Part shown: positions 8,830-18,000 of the stretch, in pieces | Layout: every line of letters starts with the position of its first letter | Position numbering within the stretch: position 1 is the first letter of the stretch | Assembly: GCA_029260395.1 (NCBI GenBank) | Contig: JAJDDJ010000009.1 | Coordinates: 434,001 to 498,000, forward strand | Origin: Phycisphaerales bacterium | Lineage (GTDB): Bacteria > Planctomycetota > Phycisphaerae > Phycisphaerales > UBA1924 | Reading direction: 5' to 3' | DNA length: 64,000 nucleotides | The notes under the pieces: model-generated | Seen by the model: only the letters and a program-made list of their open reading frames with translations | The model's database searches: none | What the model was told of the DNA's origin: nothing | Position numbers and translations under genes: made by a program

Positions 8830-9882
8830 CTACGAGCGGGGCACTCCCACGAGCGAGCTCGGCTGGATGCGCCACGCGCCGGGATCGTTCTCCGGCTTGC
8901 CCTGCACCCGTTCGCGGATGCCTTGGCCGTTGAGCAGGTTGTTCGGATGTCGGAGCCTCGCTGAGCTGAGTTCTTCACTCTCGAGCCCGGGGGCCATCGG
9001 GTCGTGGTCGTCGGGGCCGAACACGCCGATGGTGATCGTGCTGCGCGTGGGGGCGTGGTAATAGAAAGCTTGCTCGCCCTCGCGGCGGAGGTCATAGACC
9101 GCCCGCTCAGCGGCTTGGCGGTACTCCGCCAGTTCCGCAGGCTCGGGTGGCGTGCGGTCGGACCGGCCATAGAGGCCTATTTGAAGCGTGTAGATCGCAT
9201 CAGGCCCAAACCGCTGTTTGACCGTGCGGAGGCTGTACTCGGGAATGCTCCCCTTGAGCAGTTCCGGGCTGGGCGGAGCCAGCACCGCACGGGCGAAGGG
9301 CCGCTCGCCGTCGATCTCGATCGCCTGCAGCGACGCGAGGGCTTGTTTGCCCAAGGGGTCGTTGGCCTCGTTGTACCGCCCATAGGCCAGCGCGATGGCC
9401 TGGCCCCGGCGTTCGAGGTACGCGCCGTTGATGCCCGCCTGCTCGACCATGGCCAGCGCCTGCTGCGCCTGGGCCTCGGCCTGTTCGCCGCGAAAGGCCG
9501 CGATCACGATCGACCACTTGGTGCTGGCCTCGGCCTGAGCGATGGCGACCCTCGTGGGCGCGGCCTGCTCCGACGGCGGGGGGGAGATCTCACCGGAACC
9601 GCCCGGCAGTCCCGGCCCCCCGAGTTGGTCGTACTCAGGGCCGACGGGAACCTGCCGGGCAGCGACGGTGCGCTCGGCCTGCTGCTCGCGCGTGAGATAA
9701 GGATCAAAGTCCGGCGGGGGCTCGATGCCCCCCAGAAACGCCGAAGGCGGCAGGGGCTGGGGCTCAGGCGACGCACACCCGAGCAGTCCCAAGGCCGAAA
9801 CGAGGAACGCCGACAGACCGATCAGCAAGCCTTGCGCACGCCCAGGTCCGATACCAACCAAAGTTCGATCATGAATCCTCAT
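8830..9882 (-). CDS. Lipoprotein with SPOR-like repeats
   Basis: A 350-aa predicted lipoprotein. The start at 9882 places a basic N-terminus and hydrophobic core before a lipobox 'LLGC', so Cys35 would be lipidated. A proline-rich linker follows. Two segments look like SPOR domains: 'WSIVIAAFRGEQAEAQAQQA' with its following strands, and 'YTLQIGLYG' through 'AFYYHAPTRSTITIGVFG'. SPOR domains bind denuded peptidoglycan, often at the septum, so an envelope or division role is possible but not shown. The open frame extends upstream to 9981, but those residues would precede the signal peptide. It converges with the preceding gene, ten bases apart. Confidence 0.65.
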   Translation of the reverse strand: MRIHDRTLVGIGPGRAQGLLIGLSAFLVSALGLLGCASPEPQPLPPSAFLGGIEPPPDFDPYLTREQQAERTVAARQVPVGPEYDQLGGPGLPGGSGEISPPPSEQAAPTRVAIAQAEASTKWSIVIAAFRGEQAEAQAQQALAMVEQAGINGAYLERRGQAIALAYGRYNEANDPLGKQALASLQAIEIDGERPFARAVLAPPSPELLKGSIPEYSLRTVKQRFGPDAIYTLQIGLYGRSDRTPPEPAELAEYRQAAERAVYDLRREGEQAFYYHAPTRSTITIGVFGPDDHDPMAPGLESEELSSARLRHPNNLLNGQGIRERVQGKPENDPGAWRIQPSSLVGVPRS

Positions 9883-10139
9883 ATGCCCAGAAATTTCCTG
9901 TTCGTCCCCTGGCGCGTTATTGCGATAAATGCAATATGAGCAGTGGATTAGGGTTTCTTCATCACAACCCGTGATTCTCAAGCTTTAACAAAGTTCCGGA
10001 CGATACTCAAGAGGTCGGAGGTTGGTGTGGAGAGCGTAGAGCGCTTGGGAGGGTCTAGGGGCCCGGGGTGTTTCTACGGCAAGTGTCCGAGCGGTTGCGA
10101 CCTAGCAAGCAGCCGAAGCGATGAAGAAAGGACGACACC
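9883..10139. promoter_or_regulatory. Divergent control region of the lipoprotein and flgM
   Basis: This 257-base gap is richer in A and T than its surroundings. It contains an inverted repeat ATTGC-7-GCAAT at 9919-9935, about 40 bases before the lipoprotein start, and a GATACT at 10002-10007 facing flgM. No good sigma-28 match was found before flgM, although flgM is often under that control. Confidence 0.35.
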
Positions 10140-10442
10140 ATGAACGAGGCATCGTCGATCCAGGGAACAACCCCAGGACGCGCAGCCGAGTCGATCACGA
10201 ATCGGCGGGCATCCGTACAGCCCGCAGCGACTCAGACCCCCCCGACTGTCCAGAGAGAAGATGACAACGTGGAGGTTTCAGAAATGGCGTTCTTCCTCAG
10301 CAAGCTTCGTGACCAGCCTGGCATCCGAGCCGACCTCGTCGCCAAGATCCGCGGCGAGATAGCCCGCGGCGACTATGACACACCAGAGAGACTCTCGGCG
10401 GCCATTGACGACATGATCGATGACGCGGAAATGTTCGGCTAA
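10140..10442 (+). CDS. flgM: Anti-sigma-28 factor FlgM
   Basis: FlgM holds the flagellar sigma factor FliA inactive until the hook-basal body is complete and FlgM is exported. The 100-aa protein has an unstructured, Thr/Ala/Pro-rich first half and a C-terminal FlgM domain at about 48-98: 'VSEMAFFLSKLRDQPGIRAD' followed by 'LVAKIRGEIARGDYDTPERL' matches the family pattern of a conserved 'iR.dlV..ik..I..G.Y' core. A strong AAAGGA precedes the ATG by nine bases. No other flagellar gene is in the window, but the nonulosonic acid/Maf cassette lies 2 kb away, which fits a motile cell with glycosylated flagellin. Confidence 0.85.
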   Translation: MNEASSIQGTTPGRAAESITNRRASVQPAATQTPPTVQREDDNVEVSEMAFFLSKLRDQPGIRADLVAKIRGEIARGDYDTPERLSAAIDDMIDDAEMFG

Positions 10443-10526
10443 GCAAGCTCCGAACGCCTCCGTACGACGTGAGGCGCCCAAACACCGGAGTGAGCGAGAG
10501 ATCGGCGGATTGGGAGATCCCGGCGG

Positions 10527-10560
10527 GCCCCTCAGGAGACTGGGGGGCTGCGTCTTTTTT
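10527..10560 (+). terminator. Intrinsic terminator after flgM
   Basis: A nine-pair stem (GCCCCTCAG at 10527-10535 with CTGGGGGGC at 10540-10548, one G-T wobble) closes a GAGA tetraloop and is followed by TGCGTC and six T residues at 10555-10560. Confidence 0.85.
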
Positions 10561-10595
10561 GGAGCTCGACTGCTTACTCGGTCGCGGGCCGAGGC

Positions 10596-11579
10596 TTAGT
10601 CCGTGGCATCAAGCCGTTGCTCGGCGAGAAGCGCTGCGCCAATGAGCCCGGCGTCGTCGAGCAGCTCGCTGCACACGACCTCGACCTCGCGCAGCTTCTC
10701 GGGGAACACCCGCGCGCGCACGGAGCGCCTCACCGCGCCGACGATGTCCTCGCCCATCGCCTCGGCGAGCCCACCGCCGATGACGATCCGTTGCAGCGCG
10801 AGCAGCGTAACGATGCCCGCCAGCTGCGCGCCCAGCAGGTCCGCAGCGTGGTCCACAACCGTGCGCGTCAACGCATCCCCGTCGGCGTAGGCCTTGGCTA
10901 CGACCTTGGACTTGATGCGGTCCGCGTTGTCGCCCGCGAGTTGGTAGATCATCGAGTCGTGGTTGGAGCGCACCATCCGGGAGATGTCCTCGACGATCGC
11001 GGTGCGCGAGCAGTTGTGCTCGACCGAGCGGTTGCCGGGTGGGTTGCTCGGCAGCACCTGCATGTGCCCGAGTTCGCCAGCGGTCATGAAGTGCCCGTAG
11101 TAAAGTTCGCCCCGCAGCACGAGCCCGCCGCCGATGCCCGTGCCGATCCAGGCGGCGATCATCTCGGTGCAGCCCCGTCCCGCGCCGGCCTTGTACTCGC
11201 CCCACGCCGCCGAGTTGACGTCGTTGTCCACGATCACGGGGACCTTGAGCCGGTCTTCGAGCATCTTGGCCAGCGGCGTATTGGTCCACTGCAGGTTCGG
11301 GGCCTGCAGCACCGTGCCGGTGATGGGGTTTATGGCTCCCGGCGCGCCGATGCCCACGCCGCGCACGTCCTCGAGCCTCAGGCCGCCGTCTTCGCAGGCA
11401 TCGTGGGTGGTCTGCGCGATGCGGTCGAGCACGGCTTCGAGGCCCTGGTCGGCCTTGGTCTTGGACCGGCTGCGTCCGAGCAGCTTGGTCTTGTCGGCGC
11501 CAGCGCCGCCGGGCACGACACCGATCTGCATGTTCGTGCCGCCCAGATCGATCCCGACGATCGGCTTGTCGCTTGGCAT
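10596..11579 (-). CDS. ROK-family sugar kinase (glucokinase-like), zinc motif lost
   Basis: Predicted ATP-dependent hexose kinase of the ROK family, 327 aa. The phosphate-binding 'GIDLGGTNMQIGVV' is at residues 8-21, 'VIVDNDVNSAAWGEY' is the sugar-binding segment with the catalytic Asp, and 'WIGTGIGGGLVLRG' the second phosphate loop. 'TAGELGHMQV' marks the substrate site, but the following cysteine-rich zinc motif (CxCGxxGCxE in most ROK kinases) is replaced by 'RSVEHNCSRTAI' with one cysteine. The substrate is unknown. The ATG at 11579 was chosen over a 28-residue upstream extension because it directly precedes the conserved core. It lies downstream of ispE on the same strand. Confidence 0.82.
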   Translation of the reverse strand: MPSDKPIVGIDLGGTNMQIGVVPGGAGADKTKLLGRSRSKTKADQGLEAVLDRIAQTTHDACEDGGLRLEDVRGVGIGAPGAINPITGTVLQAPNLQWTNTPLAKMLEDRLKVPVIVDNDVNSAAWGEYKAGAGRGCTEMIAAWIGTGIGGGLVLRGELYYGHFMTAGELGHMQVLPSNPPGNRSVEHNCSRTAIVEDISRMVRSNHDSMIYQLAGDNADRIKSKVVAKAYADGDALTRTVVDHAADLLGAQLAGIVTLLALQRIVIGGGLAEAMGEDIVGAVRRSVRARVFPEKLREVEVVCSELLDDAGLIGAALLAEQRLDATD

Positions 11580-11688
11580 AAGGGTCTGCGCTCCGTTGGT
11601 TGATTCGCCGCTACTGAACCTGATTCGACTCGATCTGTGCGGGGCTTGAGCCCCTGAAAGCAACTTGGCAGCGGGAGTGTAGAGCCCG

Positions 11689-12639
11689 CTAGCCGCTGTG
11701 CCGAGCCGGCGGGTGTATCGGGCTGAGCGAGGCCGCGATCACGTTGGCACGTTTGATAGCCTCCGTGAGCCGCACCGCCAGCGCCGGACCGTGGCCGGGC
11801 GTGCACAACGCAAACAGCGTGCTGCCGCTGCCCGTAACATGAAACCGCTGGCCGCCCGCCCGCTCGGCAGCCACGAGCAGTTCGGCCAGCTCGGGTCGCA
11901 CACCCAGAGCCGGGGCCGAGAGGTCGTTGAACAACTCGCAGCCAAGCGGGTCGGTCCCCGCCATCAACCGGACCAAATCGCTCGCGAATGGGTGGTCGCC
12001 CGCACGCGCATCAAACGCTCGGTACACCTCGCCCGTCGGGCACCCAAAGCTCGGCAGCACCAGCACCACATCCGCCCGCGACGGCTCGACACGCTCGACT
12101 CGCTCGCCGTAGCCGGAGACGAACGCAGCGGTAGGCGCCGCGTGATGCTCCTCCGCTGGTAGGAAGAACGCGAGATCGCTTCCGATCTGCTCGCCGATTG
12201 CGTGCAGCTCGCTTGCACCCAGCCCGAGCCCGTGCAGATCGTTGAGCCCAAGCAGCGCCGATGCAGCCTCGCTCGAGCCGCCCCCGAGCCCGCCCCCGAC
12301 GGGGACGCGTTTGATGATCTCAATCTCTGTCGCAAGCGGCCTGCCGACGCGCGCCTCCATCGCGGCGCGGGCACTGAAAACCAGATCGCGTTCGATCGGC
12401 CAGTCGATCGGCGAGGGACTTGGCGCATCGTCGGCCCAACGGCGGGTGATCGTGGTTGATTCGCCGCGCCGAAGTCGAACGGTGCCCGCGAGGCCGATCA
12501 GGTGCATCCAGCTCGCAATCTCGTGCATGCCGCCAGCCTGAGACGGCTCGGCCACGGCGAGCGCCAGATTCAGCTTGGCCGGCGCGGGCCGCTCGATCCA
12601 GCATTCGGCGGAAGAAGTTGTCGGCGGTGGGGCGGGCAC
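11689..12639 (-). CDS. ispE: 4-diphosphocytidyl-2-C-methyl-D-erythritol kinase
   Basis: GHMP kinase that phosphorylates CDP-methylerythritol in the MEP pathway to isoprenoids. The 316-aa protein has 'PAPAKLNLALAV' near residue 18, the GHMP ATP loop 'PVGGGLGGGSSEAASALLGL' near 112, 'GSDLAFFLP' and the C-terminal 'VTGSGSTLFAL'. The start is GTG at 12639; a TACGAT hexamer lies eight bases upstream and no ribosome-binding site is seen. It is divergent from nif3 with only 23 bases between start codons, so both promoters must overlap. Confidence 0.93.
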   Translation of the reverse strand: MPAPPPTTSSAECWIERPAPAKLNLALAVAEPSQAGGMHEIASWMHLIGLAGTVRLRRGESTTITRRWADDAPSPSPIDWPIERDLVFSARAAMEARVGRPLATEIEIIKRVPVGGGLGGGSSEAASALLGLNDLHGLGLGASELHAIGEQIGSDLAFFLPAEEHHAAPTAAFVSGYGERVERVEPSRADVVLVLPSFGCPTGEVYRAFDARAGDHPFASDLVRLMAGTDPLGCELFNDLSAPALGVRPELAELLVAAERAGGQRFHVTGSGSTLFALCTPGHGPALAVRLTEAIKRANVIAASLSPIHPPARHSG

Positions 12640-12647
12640 GTCGGGGC

Positions 12648-12657
12648 ATCGTAGAAT
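12648..12657. promoter_or_regulatory. Overlapping divergent -10 elements of ispE and nif3
   Basis: TAGAAT at 12652-12657 faces nif3 and ends five bases before its ATG. TACGAT on the other strand at 12648-12653 faces ispE and ends eight bases before its GTG. The two hexamers share two base pairs. Confidence 0.55.
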
Positions 12658-12662
12658 GCGCC

Positions 12663-13805
12663 ATGCGCGTTGCCGATGTGATCGAAGCCGTGGAGGCGTT
12701 CGCGCCCCCCTCGCTGGCCGAAGACTGGGACCCGGTGGGCCTGCAGGTGGGATCGCCGCAGGCGGAGCTCGACGGTCCGGTGCTGCTCACGATCGACCTG
12801 ACGGAGGCGGTTCTCGCTGAGGCGATAGGCATGAAGGCCTGCGCGATCATCGCGTACCACCCGCCGATCTTCGAGCCGCTTCGGCAGATCACCGACCGCA
12901 CGCCCCGCCAGCGGATCGTGCTGAGCGCCATTCAGGCCAATATCGCGATCTACTCGCCCCACACCGCCCTGGATGCAGCCCACGGGGGCGTCACCGACTG
13001 GCTCTGCGAGGGGCTCAGCGGTGGCTCGGGCGGCAAGGGCAGCGACGCCATCGCGGGCGATTGCAGGGCGCTGACAGCCCACACCGCGAGCGAGACGTGC
13101 AAGATCGTGACGTTCCTTCCGCCCAGTGCGGTTGACCGGGTGCGCGATGCGATGGCCTCGTGCGGTGCGGGCGTGATCGGTGCGTACCGGGCGTGCTCAT
13201 TCACGTCCAAGGGCTTTGGCACGTTCTTCGGTGGTGAATCCACCAATCCCGCGGTGGGCGAGACGGGCCAGTTCGAGCGCGTCGAAGAGGTCCGGCTCGA
13301 GATGGTGTGTGCGCCCAGAGCGGTCCCGCTCGCGGTCGAGGCCCTCCGCCGGTTTCACCCCTACGAGGAGCCCGCGATCGATGTGTACGAGCTGGCGGGC
13401 GTGCCCCAGCGGGCCGTGGGCCCGGGCCGAAAGCTGGTGCTCGATCAGCCCGCGACCGCCAAGACGCTCGCCGAGCGTTTGCGCGCGCACTTGCCCGAGT
13501 CACGGATCAAGCTCGCGCTGCCCGAGGCCGATGTCGAGGTCAGTACGCTGGGCGTGGTGCCGGGGAGTGGTGCGTCATTTGCCCGCAGCGCACGTGAGCA
13601 GGGTGCCGAGCTGCTCGTCACGGGCGAGATGAAGCACCACGACATCATCGCGTGCCTGCACGCGGGTTTGGGCGTGTTGCTCGCCGGGCACACCAACACC
13701 GAGCGCGGGTACCTGCCCCGTTTCGCCCAGAGACTTAGGGCCTCGCTTCCGAAGCTTGACGTGCGCGTGTCCGTGCGGGACCGCGACCCGCTCGAATCGC
13801 TTTGA
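12663..13805 (+). CDS. Nif3-like dinuclear metal-centre protein
   Basis: Member of the NIF3/YqfO/YbgI family (DUF34), ring-forming hexamers with two metal ions per subunit; the physiological reaction is unsettled despite the name GTP cyclohydrolase 1 type 2. At 380 aa it is the long YqfO form with a PII-like insertion between the halves (about residues 130-245). Metal ligands are visible in 'IIAYHPPIFEP' near 62, 'IYSPHTALDAAHGGVTDWL' near 100, and the C-terminal 'LLAGHTNTERGYL'. The ATG is preceded closely by TAGAAT with no ribosome-binding site. Confidence 0.9.
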   Translation: MRVADVIEAVEAFAPPSLAEDWDPVGLQVGSPQAELDGPVLLTIDLTEAVLAEAIGMKACAIIAYHPPIFEPLRQITDRTPRQRIVLSAIQANIAIYSPHTALDAAHGGVTDWLCEGLSGGSGGKGSDAIAGDCRALTAHTASETCKIVTFLPPSAVDRVRDAMASCGAGVIGAYRACSFTSKGFGTFFGGESTNPAVGETGQFERVEEVRLEMVCAPRAVPLAVEALRRFHPYEEPAIDVYELAGVPQRAVGPGRKLVLDQPATAKTLAERLRAHLPESRIKLALPEADVEVSTLGVVPGSGASFARSAREQGAELLVTGEMKHHDIIACLHAGLGVLLAGHTNTERGYLPRFAQRLRASLPKLDVRVSVRDRDPLESL

Positions 13806-13842
13806 CCTAGACCCTGGCGGCGCAGATCAGCGGAACATCGAG

Positions 13843-14379
13843 TCAGTCGATCATCTGGGCGGCCGGGGGCTCGCTGGTCAGGATGCCTGTGGGCTGGATG
13901 CCATTGAGTTCGAGCGTGCCTCGATCGCTGAACGCGATTTTGGGGCGGATGAGCTTGGCATCAAAGAGCGTGTCGGCCAGTGCGCCGGGCTTGGAGTACT
14001 CGATTCGGCCGCTCAGTACGTACCTCGGGCTGGTCCCGGTGCCAAGGGCTTCGAGCGGCACGACCGCCGGGAGGATGATGTCCTGCGAGCCGCCTGCAGG
14101 CAGCGTGCGCTCGGCAGACCGCGTTCCGTTGAACACCGTATTGCCATCCACGTTGAGTGTGTAGTCGATGCTCCGCAGCGGAAGGGGCTCATCCGATGTA
14201 TTGAAACCCGCGAGCGTGAACTCGAGCTTGAGCCCTTCTTCGGTCCGGTCTACGAGCCTCGCCGACGAGACCTCGAAGCCCGGGCGTTCACCCCGAAAGA
14301 GCCCGCCCACGCTGCACCCGGTGAGGGTGGTTGCTCCGAGTGAGGCCGCCAGCAGCGTTGTGTTCAGGGTTCGTCCCAC
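13843..14379 (-). CDS. LEA14/WHy-like lipoprotein
   Basis: A 178-aa predicted lipoprotein. The GTG at 14379 starts 'VGRTLNTTLLAASLGATTLT' and then a Gly-Cys lipobox. The mature part has alternating strands ('RLVDRTEEGLKLEFTLAGFN', 'LRSIDYTLNVDG', 'YVLSGRIEYSKPG') in the manner of late-embryogenesis-abundant type 2 (WHy) beta-sandwich domains, which bacteria often carry on lipoproteins of unknown role. The start overlaps the last 16 bases of the DUF5658-like gene upstream, so the pair is probably co-transcribed. It converges with nif3, 37 bases apart. Confidence 0.65.
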   Translation of the reverse strand: MGRTLNTTLLAASLGATTLTGCSVGGLFRGERPGFEVSSARLVDRTEEGLKLEFTLAGFNTSDEPLPLRSIDYTLNVDGNTVFNGTRSAERTLPAGGSQDIILPAVVPLEALGTGTSPRYVLSGRIEYSKPGALADTLFDAKLIRPKIAFSDRGTLELNGIQPTGILTSEPPAAQMID

Positions 14380-14903
14380 GCGTCGGAGCGTAGCACAACC
14401 CGCGTCGGCCGGGCGGCGATGGGCGGAGCCTGGGCATCGGGATTCAGCGAGACCCAGTCGTACCCCGACACGGTGTCCTGCTGGGTGATGACCCCGGTGA
14501 TGGTGTGCGCTTCGTCGGTATAGGCGTGCCAGCGGACCATGAGCCACGCGAGCACCGCGCAGCAGAGCACCGCCCCCAGTTCGCCCGACAGTCGCTTGCG
14601 GGCGACGTAGAAAATGAACACCGACAGCGCCACTGTCAACACCTTCCAGAGCACCACCGAGGCGTGCCCGCCGCTCTCGATGAGCAGCCGAGCGACCGGG
14701 TTGGACTCCAGAAGCCCGGCGTTTGTCAGGTACGTCATCGTGAGCACCAGATCAAAGAAGCTCATCACCGCAAGGGCCATCAGCAGCACCGTGACCCGCG
14801 TCGACCGGTAGTGTGTCCCTAGGAACAGCCGTCGCAGGCTGACCCGTTCAACCGGAACCGCTCGAGATGTGGACGAAGCTGCACGGAGGTGTGTGAGAGC
14901 CAT
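14364..14903 (-). CDS. DUF5658-like integral membrane protein
   Basis: A 179-aa membrane protein with three or four hydrophobic segments. 'FFDLVLTMTYLTNAGLLESN' followed by 'PVARLLIESGG' is the signature of DUF5658 proteins: a short helix with Asp and Thr, then a Glu-Ser-Asn-Pro loop. The function of that family is unknown. The C-terminal 45 residues are soluble and end 'RSDAWDEP'. ATG at 14903 is the first in-frame methionine that gives a sensible N-terminus; the frame stays open further upstream into the divergent gene. Confidence 0.65.
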   Translation of the reverse strand: MALTHLRAASSTSRAVPVERVSLRRLFLGTHYRSTRVTVLLMALAVMSFFDLVLTMTYLTNAGLLESNPVARLLIESGGHASVVLWKVLTVALSVFIFYVARKRLSGELGAVLCCAVLAWLMVRWHAYTDEAHTITGVITQQDTVSGYDWVSLNPDAQAPPIAARPTRVVLRSDAWDEP

Positions 14904-15006
14904 GATGAAGGTTGTCGATCGGCACACATGCGGCTCACGGCGTGTAAAACATGGCAGTAAGTCGCTTGTTGTCATGTGTTTAGCGTTGTTCGTGCGGGTC
15001 GTGCCA

Positions 15007-18000
15007 ATGGCCCGCGTCCGCGTTGCCATCTGTATGGCCTTGGCGGCCATGGGCACATCTGGTCCGGCGACCGCCCAGAACACCGATAACCCGGTGTTCC
15101 CGGACGTTTCGCCTCTGGCCCGAGACGGGCTGGCGAGCGTGCCCGGTCTGGTGGCCGCGGAGAACTGGCCCGAGGCTGTGCGCACGGTGCAGGCGGTGCT
15201 CGACGAGCACGCCGACCGTGTGCTCGAACTGCCCGGCCGGCGGGACGTGTTCGTGCCAGTTCGCCAGCGTGTCCATTCGGCCCTGCTCAGCCGGGGCGAG
15301 TTGCTGGACCGCTACCGCCGAATCCAGGAGCCCATCGCCAGGCTCAAGCTTGAAGCGGGCGAGCACGCTCTGGTCGAGCACACCATGTTCATGACCTCGG
15401 CGGGCTACGAGGCGACGCTGCGAGTCGCCGAGGACCATCTTCGCAGTGCCCGGTTTGAGGCAGCCCGGATGTGCGTGCTTCAGCTTGCCGACCACCCCGA
15501 CCAGGCGGGCGAGCGGGCCGAAGCCGCCGCCGCGGTGCTGCTGAACATCAACCGCTTCCTGAACCGTCCCGAGTTGCGGGCAGCAGCTCGTGAGTGGGTG
15601 GGAGGCGAACTCGAAGCGGGCGAGGCGATCGAATGGCCCGATGCCGCCACCGTGCGCTCGTTCGATCCGGCCCTGCCCGCGGGCGTGGTTGCGATCGAGA
15701 CACTAACGGGCTCACCGCTTCGGAGTGTTTCGTTCGGTGAGCGGGCTGTGGTTCACCCGGCCCGCAGCGCCGGGATGGACATCATCCCGCCCGCGTGGGT
15801 CTTCCCGCTTGTGATCGGTGACCGCGTATTTCTCAACGACGGCTACCGCGTAACGGCGTTCGACCGGTACTCGCTGCGCGCGCAATGGGTGAGCGAGCTC
15901 TCGCAAGAGCTTGAGGTCGAGGTCCAGTCCATGCGCATCAACGAGCCCACGAGCCTGGCGTACGCACCGGGGTTGATTCTGGGCGCGACGGGCGTGGTGG
16001 GCGACAACGGCGAGCGGTGGGGCGACCCGAGGCTGCACGCGGTCGATATCGATTCTGGCGAGCGCCGATGGTCCGTGCGACCGGTTGACCTCGACGGCCG
16101 TCTGCGCGGCGCGATCTTCCGCGGACCTCCCGTGATTGAGGGTGACATCGCCGTTGCGCTGGTGCGACGGGCCGACCCGACGCTTCGGGCGACGAGTGTG
16201 TTCATGGTCGGCATCTCGCTGGCGGACGGTTCAGCGCGGTGGGTGCGGAGCATCGCAAGCGCCGGCTCGGTGGGATACAGCAGAGAAATCGCTGCGGGCG
16301 ACTGGCTGACGATCGACCGAGGGGTCGTTTACATGACGGACCGCGCAGGGGCGGTGGCCGCGGTCGAGGCCGCCACGGGTCGCACACGCTGGATTCGGCT
16401 TGACACCTCGCCTCCCCGCCGGAGCGGCGCGCGCGCGATGACATGGGCGGTGCAGAAGCCCATCGTGCAAGATGAAGACATCGTGGTGCTGAGCAGCGAC
16501 CGCAGCAGGGTGCTCTGGATCGATCAGCAAACGGGCGAGCTTGCGGGCTCGATCGGCACACCGCCGCTGGACGACACCCCGCAATGCCTCGTGCGCGTGG
16601 ATGATGCGACGCTCGCCGTGGTAAGCCACGCCTCGCTCGGGCTGATCGATGCCGACCCACAGTTGGCCGAGGCTTCGGCACCGCGGTTGACGGGCAGCCT
16701 TGATGAGCAGGGGTTGACGGGCCGGCCGTTCGCCATCGGGGGCAGGCTATTGGCACCCGTGCAGGGCGCGCTGGTGGTGGTGGACCCGGCTCAGCCGAGG
16801 CTGGGCGAACGCATCGCGATGGAGGGCGCTGGCAACGCCATCGCGATCGAGAGCCAGCTGTTGATGACCGATGACCGTACGGTGCGCAGCTACCTTGTGT
16901 GGGATGTCGCCGAGCGCGTGCTGCGCGAGCGGCTTGAGGCCGACCCTACGAATCCCGAGCCGGCGCTCACGCTCGCCGAGCTGGCGTTCCGGTCCGGCAG
17001 ACCGGGCTCGATCATCGGCGCCGTGGACCACGCGTTGGCGATCATCGAGGGCCTGCCCGAGCACCCCCTGCGCGAGCGAGCGTACGAGACCATCCTGAGC
17101 ATGCTCGAGATCGGCGGCAGCTCGTGGGTGTACGACGGGCCCGCATCGCGGTCCAACGCCGATCTCGCGTTCGACGGCTTTGACCTGCCCGAGCAGCTGC
17201 TCGATCGCCTCGTGCAGGTGTCCTCACGAAGCCAGCAGAGGGTGAGCATCGCGATGCTCACCGGCAGGCTCGCCGAAGCCCGCGAGCAGGCAGCCCGCGC
17301 GGTCGGTGCGTATCAGAGCATCGTGCTTGATCCCGAACTCGCGGGCAGCGTGTGGTCGAGCAGGGCGCTGACGATCGGAGCCGGCCGTGAGGCAACGCGG
17401 CGGCTCAGGGAGGTTGTGCTGCGGTTCGGTCCGGGCGCGTACGCGGAGTACGAAGCGCGCGCGCGCCGAGAGCTGGCATCGGCCGGGGGCAGGTCCGACC
17501 CGGCTTCTGTCGCGGCGCGGTACCCGGTGGCCTCGGCCGCTGCCGCGGCCTGGCTACGGGCCGCGGACAATCTCGGCGGGTCCGGTGCAGTAGCCGACGA
17601 GCTCGCGGCGCTTGATGCGGGCACGCAGGTCGTGCTGCTCCGCTCTGAGATGGGCGACCCGGTCGAGCCCGTGGTCGCAGGCGAGATCGCGGGCCGGACC
17701 CTCACCAGGCTAGTGGACTTGGGACGGCTTGCCTCAGCCCGCAGGACGTTCGAACGGTTCGAGGCACTCCCCGCGCTCGCGCTGACCAGCGGGGGCAGAC
17801 CCGTTGACGCCGCCGCGCTGCTCGCTGATGTGGGCGAGCGGCTCGGCCAGCGCGGCAGGCTGCCGGAGGTCGGCGCGACGCTCGGCTCAACGCCCCAGTT
17901 ACTCAAAGGTTGGCGGCTTGCGCCGCCCATGTCCGGCACCATCGCATCGAGGCCCGACGACTGGATCACCATGATCGACGACCGCCAGCGGCTGCTGGGC

